This document shows positions 21,961 to 22,666 of a stretch of DNA of 22,666 nt, in pieces (the stretch's first letter is position 1; each line of letters starts with the position of its first letter). Under the pieces are notes generated by a model. The model saw only the letters and a program-made list of their open reading frames with translations. It was not told the DNA's origin and searched no databases. The stretch lies in assembly GCA_023139655.1 (NCBI GenBank), contig JAGLNE010000024.1:1-22666 (forward strand), in the 5' to 3' direction. This DNA comes from Candidatus Parcubacteria bacterium. Lineage in GTDB: Bacteria > Patescibacteriota > Patescibacteriia > Patescibacteriales > UBA12075. A program made the translations under genes and the position numbers.

Positions 21961-21997
21961 AAAAAAACAAACCCTCCGTTTCCTCCTTGGGCTTGTT
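21961..21997 (-). promoter_or_regulatory. Leader hairpin (possible attenuator) of the pyrD-pyrE operon
   Basis: On the minus strand AACAAGCCC pairs with GGGTTTGTT (one G-T pair) and is followed by a run of seven T. It lies within about 45 bases of the predicted start site and 80 bases before the pyrD ATG. The loop holds AAGGAGG. It would terminate most transcripts unless opened. No PyrR-binding consensus is visible. Confidence 0.6.
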
Positions 21998-22011
21998 ATT
22001 AATGTGAGCTA

Positions 22012-22040
22012 ACTTTACTAAAATAAACAAAAAAAGTCAA
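22012..22040 (-). promoter_or_regulatory. Promoter of the pyrD-pyrE operon
   Basis: On the minus strand: TTGACT (22035-22040), 17-base spacer, TAAAGT (22012-22017). It is back-to-back with a plus-strand promoter, and both -35 boxes lie in inverted AAAAAGTCAA words, as at 11448-11524. Confidence 0.7.
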
Positions 22041-22062
22041 ACAACAAATATTACTTTACTCC

Positions 22063-22091
22063 TTGACTTTTTGATATTGTTAATATATACT
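22063..22091 (+). promoter_or_regulatory. Plus-strand promoter with no gene behind it
   Basis: TTGACT (22063-22068), 17-base spacer, TATACT (22086-22091). The next plus-strand features are only a hairpin and T-run at about 22106-22150. Confidence 0.75.
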
Positions 22092-22097
22092 AATGAT

Positions 22098-22150
22098 ATC
22101 AAGACTAAAAGGGTCCCTGCGATCGCAAGATCAATGGCCCCCTTTTTTTT
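22098..22150 (+). ncRNA. Putative short RNA, about 50 nt
   Basis: Defined only by a good promoter and a hairpin followed by eight T. AAAAGGG (22107-22113) pairs with the CCCCTTTT side near 22138-22146, and the loop contains a perfect TGCGATCGCA palindrome (22118-22127). No family is recognised. It may be a real small RNA, or just the terminator of the convergent NYN-domain gene read from a chance promoter. Confidence 0.35.
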
Positions 22151-22664
22151 ATTTAAATTCAATCCGGTGTTTTATATTAACAAGATAGTCAAAATAAACC
22201 CTTGTTATTTTTTTATACAATGAGGACGCAAACTGCTTATTTGGAAAAAGAATTTTTTTAAATCTATTTTCCTCAATTAAAAAATCAACCAGCATTTTAT
22301 AATCGCCATCGCCGGAAACAAGAACTATTTTATCAAATGGTTCTTTTTTGTATAATTTTTTCATAATGGCAAAAATAATATCAGAATCCACATTGCCTTT
22401 CTTTTTTCCAAGCATCGTGGAATTATGCTTACGAAATTTTAAAATAAATCCCGCTTCCTGAATTTTGTCATACAAGCTGTCATTTTCATCAATCACAAAA
22501 CCTAAAAAATAATAAGCCTTAGAAACTTTATATTTTTTTCTTAAATATTCCCTTAATTGGGAAAAATCAACTTTCCAAGGGGGGTCATCTGAATTAGTTC
22601 CCATATACAAATTCTGACCATCAATAAAAGCTAAATTATTCTCTTCTTTATTATCAATTTCCAT
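22149..22664 (-). CDS. NYN-domain (DUF88/LabA-like) putative ribonuclease
   Basis: A 171-residue PIN-like protein. The conserved acidic residues sit in AFIDGQNLYMG (13-23), KGNVDSDIIFAIM (89-101) and VSGDGDYKML (115-124), the order expected for NYN domains, which bind metal and cut RNA. The spacing and the SGDGDY motif match the LabA/DUF88 group. The ATG at 22664 is two bases from the window edge, so a longer N-terminus cannot be ruled out, although the motif begins close to it as in other family members. There is no membrane segment. The target RNA is unknown. Confidence 0.88.
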   Translation of the reverse strand: MEIDNKEENNLAFIDGQNLYMGTNSDDPPWKVDFSQLREYLRKKYKVSKAYYFLGFVIDENDSLYDKIQEAGFILKFRKHNSTMLGKKKGNVDSDIIFAIMKKLYKKEPFDKIVLVSGDGDYKMLVDFLIEENRFKKILFPNKQFASSLYKKITRVYFDYLVNIKHRIEFK

Positions 22665-22666
22665 GT

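Overview
The window (about 22.7 kb, AT-rich) looks like chromosomal DNA from an uncultured bacterium, most likely of the Candidate Phyla Radiation / Patescibacteria (Parcubacteria- or Falkowbacteria-like). This is inference from compact AT-rich genes with few Shine-Dalgarno sites, many short palindromic repeats between and inside genes, an S66 LD-carboxypeptidase, a large TSP3-repeat surface protein, a Trm9-like methyltransferase and a patchy set of folate and pyrimidine genes. TGA serves as a normal stop (the end of the dihydroorotate dehydrogenase gene and the surface protein/kinase overlap), so the UGA-recoding lineages are unlikely.

Layout. 1-325: two minus-strand tRNAs (Met, truncated by the window edge, and Arg-TCG) with hairpin repeats and a broken duplicate of the tRNA-Arg 5' end. 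326-4301 (minus): an IS200-like/RAYT transposase, a RecQ helicase with a C-terminal HTH, a Trm9-like methyltransferase and a small zincin. 4425-8125 (plus): LD-carboxypeptidase, formate-THF ligase and FolD. 8223-11419 (minus): HD phosphohydrolase, serine hydroxymethyltransferase, a 96-aa unknown and a second, divergent FolD. 11420-13505 (plus): divergent promoters, tRNA-Glu, a YefM/RelE-type toxin-antitoxin pair and tsaD one base behind the toxin. 13691-17991 (minus): a 970-aa membrane-anchored surface protein whose gene overlaps an orphan histidine kinase gene. 18228-20148 (minus): SpoU-family RNA methyltransferase and an SdpR/SdpI-like repressor-membrane protein pair. 20331-21880 (minus): pyrD-like gene and pyrE with a leader hairpin. 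22149-22664 (minus): NYN-domain nuclease.

How the genes fit together. Fhs, FolD and GlyA form a tetrahydrofolate one-carbon route linking formate, methylene-THF and serine/glycine. PyrD-like and PyrE proteins would give the dihydroorotate to OMP steps. The surface protein and histidine kinase look like one envelope-sensing unit under a consensus promoter.

The most unusual signal is the density of short palindromic or low-complexity elements, several of which lie in frame inside genes. A 34-48 bp palindrome made of two nested mini-palindromes occurs three times: just downstream of the transposase, inside the transposase reading frame, and at the 3' end of the second folD, where it supplies the last codons and the stop. 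tsaD carries four separate in-frame elements that lengthen the protein to 388 residues while keeping every recognisable active-site motif. This resembles the protein-coding Rickettsia palindromic elements, and the transposase is a candidate mobiliser for at least one family.
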